Below, one piece after another: positions 21,756 through 22,115 of a DNA stretch of 22,115 nt. Location of the stretch: the NCBI GenBank assembly GCA_964584415.1, contig CAZOZX010000027.1, forward strand, positions 1-22,115, given 5' to 3'. A program made the translations under genes and the position numbers. The DNA comes from PHAA01 sp964584415. GTDB taxonomy: Bacteria; Bacillota; Syntrophomonadia; Syntrophomonadales; Syntrophomonadaceae. The notes beneath the pieces are model-generated. The model was not told where the DNA came from, searched no databases, and saw nothing but the letters and a program-made list of their open reading frames with translations. Each line of letters begins with the position of its first letter. Position 1 is the first letter of the stretch.

Positions 21756-22115
21756 TTAATATTCTTTGAAGCTGGCGCCGGGGGCTCCGCATACAGGGCA
21801 GCGGCCCGGGGCTTCATTTTCTTCTACATATCCGCAGACCGGGCACAGGAAAAACTTCTCGGTGTCCAGGTCCTTCTGGCTTTGAACCGCTGCCAGAGCT
21901 TTTTCATATAACTGATGATGGACTTTTTCTACTTCGTTGGCCAAATGGAAGGATGTTTTAGCCTGTAGATTGCCTTCTTTCTCCGCTTCGGCAATAAACT
22001 CCGGGTACATCTCGGTAAACTCGTGATGTTCACCGTCTATAGCCGCCTGGAGATTCTCAAGGGTGCTGTTGATGGCTTTCATTACATTCAGATGTTTCAA
22101 AGCATGTATGGTCTC
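21756..22115 (-). CDS. Rubrerythrin, C-terminal part (gene runs off the right edge)
   Basis: The frame is open through the right edge (ETIHALKHLNVMKAIN at the edge), so the N-terminal portion and promoter are outside; the TTG at 22100 is not a start. Visible are the second half of the four-helix di-iron ferritin-like domain (DGEHHEFTEMYPEFIAEAE, then LANEVEKVHHQLYEKAL) with candidate iron ligands from its Glu and His residues, and a C-terminal rubredoxin-like domain with two CPVCG pairs. Rubrerythrin acts as an NADH-linked peroxidase, protecting anaerobes from H2O2. About 119 of an expected 165-195 residues are seen. It is convergent with the nei-like gene. Confidence 0.93.
   Translation of the reverse strand, partial: ETIHALKHLNVMKAINSTLENLQAAIDGEHHEFTEMYPEFIAEAEKEGNLQAKTSFHLANEVEKVHHQLYEKALAAVQSQKDLDTEKFFLCPVCGYVEENEAPGRCPVCGAPGASFKEY

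Noticed and set aside
1..22115. CRISPR arrays, insertion sequences, tRNA or rRNA genes
   Set aside because: I looked for regularly spaced repeats, transposase motifs and terminal inverted repeats, and cloverleaf or rRNA signatures, and saw none.

Overview
The window is about 22 kb of a chromosome from a low-to-moderate-GC Gram-positive anaerobe, most likely a member of the Clostridia. The evidence is the Firmicutes order S10-spc-alpha, secY-adk-map, infA-rpmJ, rplM-rpsI-cwlD; cysteine-containing zinc forms of S14, S4, L36, L24 and adenylate kinase; strong GGAGG ribosome binding sites; a KOW-domain gene between map and infA; cwlD; and rubrerythrin. The overall look resembles Syntrophomonas-type Clostridia, but that is an impression from memory and not demonstrated.

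Layout. (1) 1-14591: one long + strand ribosomal superoperon, entered inside rplC (L3): rplD, rplW, rplB, rpsS, rplV, rpsC, rplP, rpmC, rpsQ, rplN, rplX, rplE, rpsN, rpsH, rplF, rplR, rpsE, rpmD, rplO, secY, adk, map, a KOW-domain gene, infA, rpmJ, rpsM, rpsK, rpsD, rpoA, rplQ. Gaps are tiny or negative, and no gene of the usual set is missing. (2) 14592-16490: truA, then rplM-rpsI with its own promoter, a structured leader and a strong intrinsic terminator. (3) 16491-19842: cwlD (spore cortex amidase), then a two-gene AmmeMemoRadiSam unit: a LigB-like/AMMECR1 fusion and its radical SAM partner. (4) 19843-20367: a 525-base non-coding stretch rich in hairpins. (5) 20368-21627: an ArsC/Spx-like thioredoxin-fold gene with an in-frame TGA where the first Cys of the CxxC motif should be, almost certainly a selenoprotein, followed by a Fpg/Nei-family protein that lacks the catalytic N-terminal proline. 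A terminator hairpin separates these from (6) a rubrerythrin gene on the - strand, cut by the right edge.

How the genes work together. Regions 1-2 make ribosomal proteins, the RNA polymerase alpha subunit, initiation factor 1, the SecY translocon and N-terminal Met processing. Region 3 combines cell wall remodelling with a conserved but poorly understood radical-SAM system. Regions 5-6 look like redox and oxidative-damage functions of an anaerobe.

Most noteworthy: the UxxC selenoprotein with a candidate bSECIS hairpin, which simple ORF calling would truncate; the KOW gene that appears to start at an ATA codon; the Fpg/Nei-like protein without Pro2; and SD-sequestering folds in front of rplM and cwlD.
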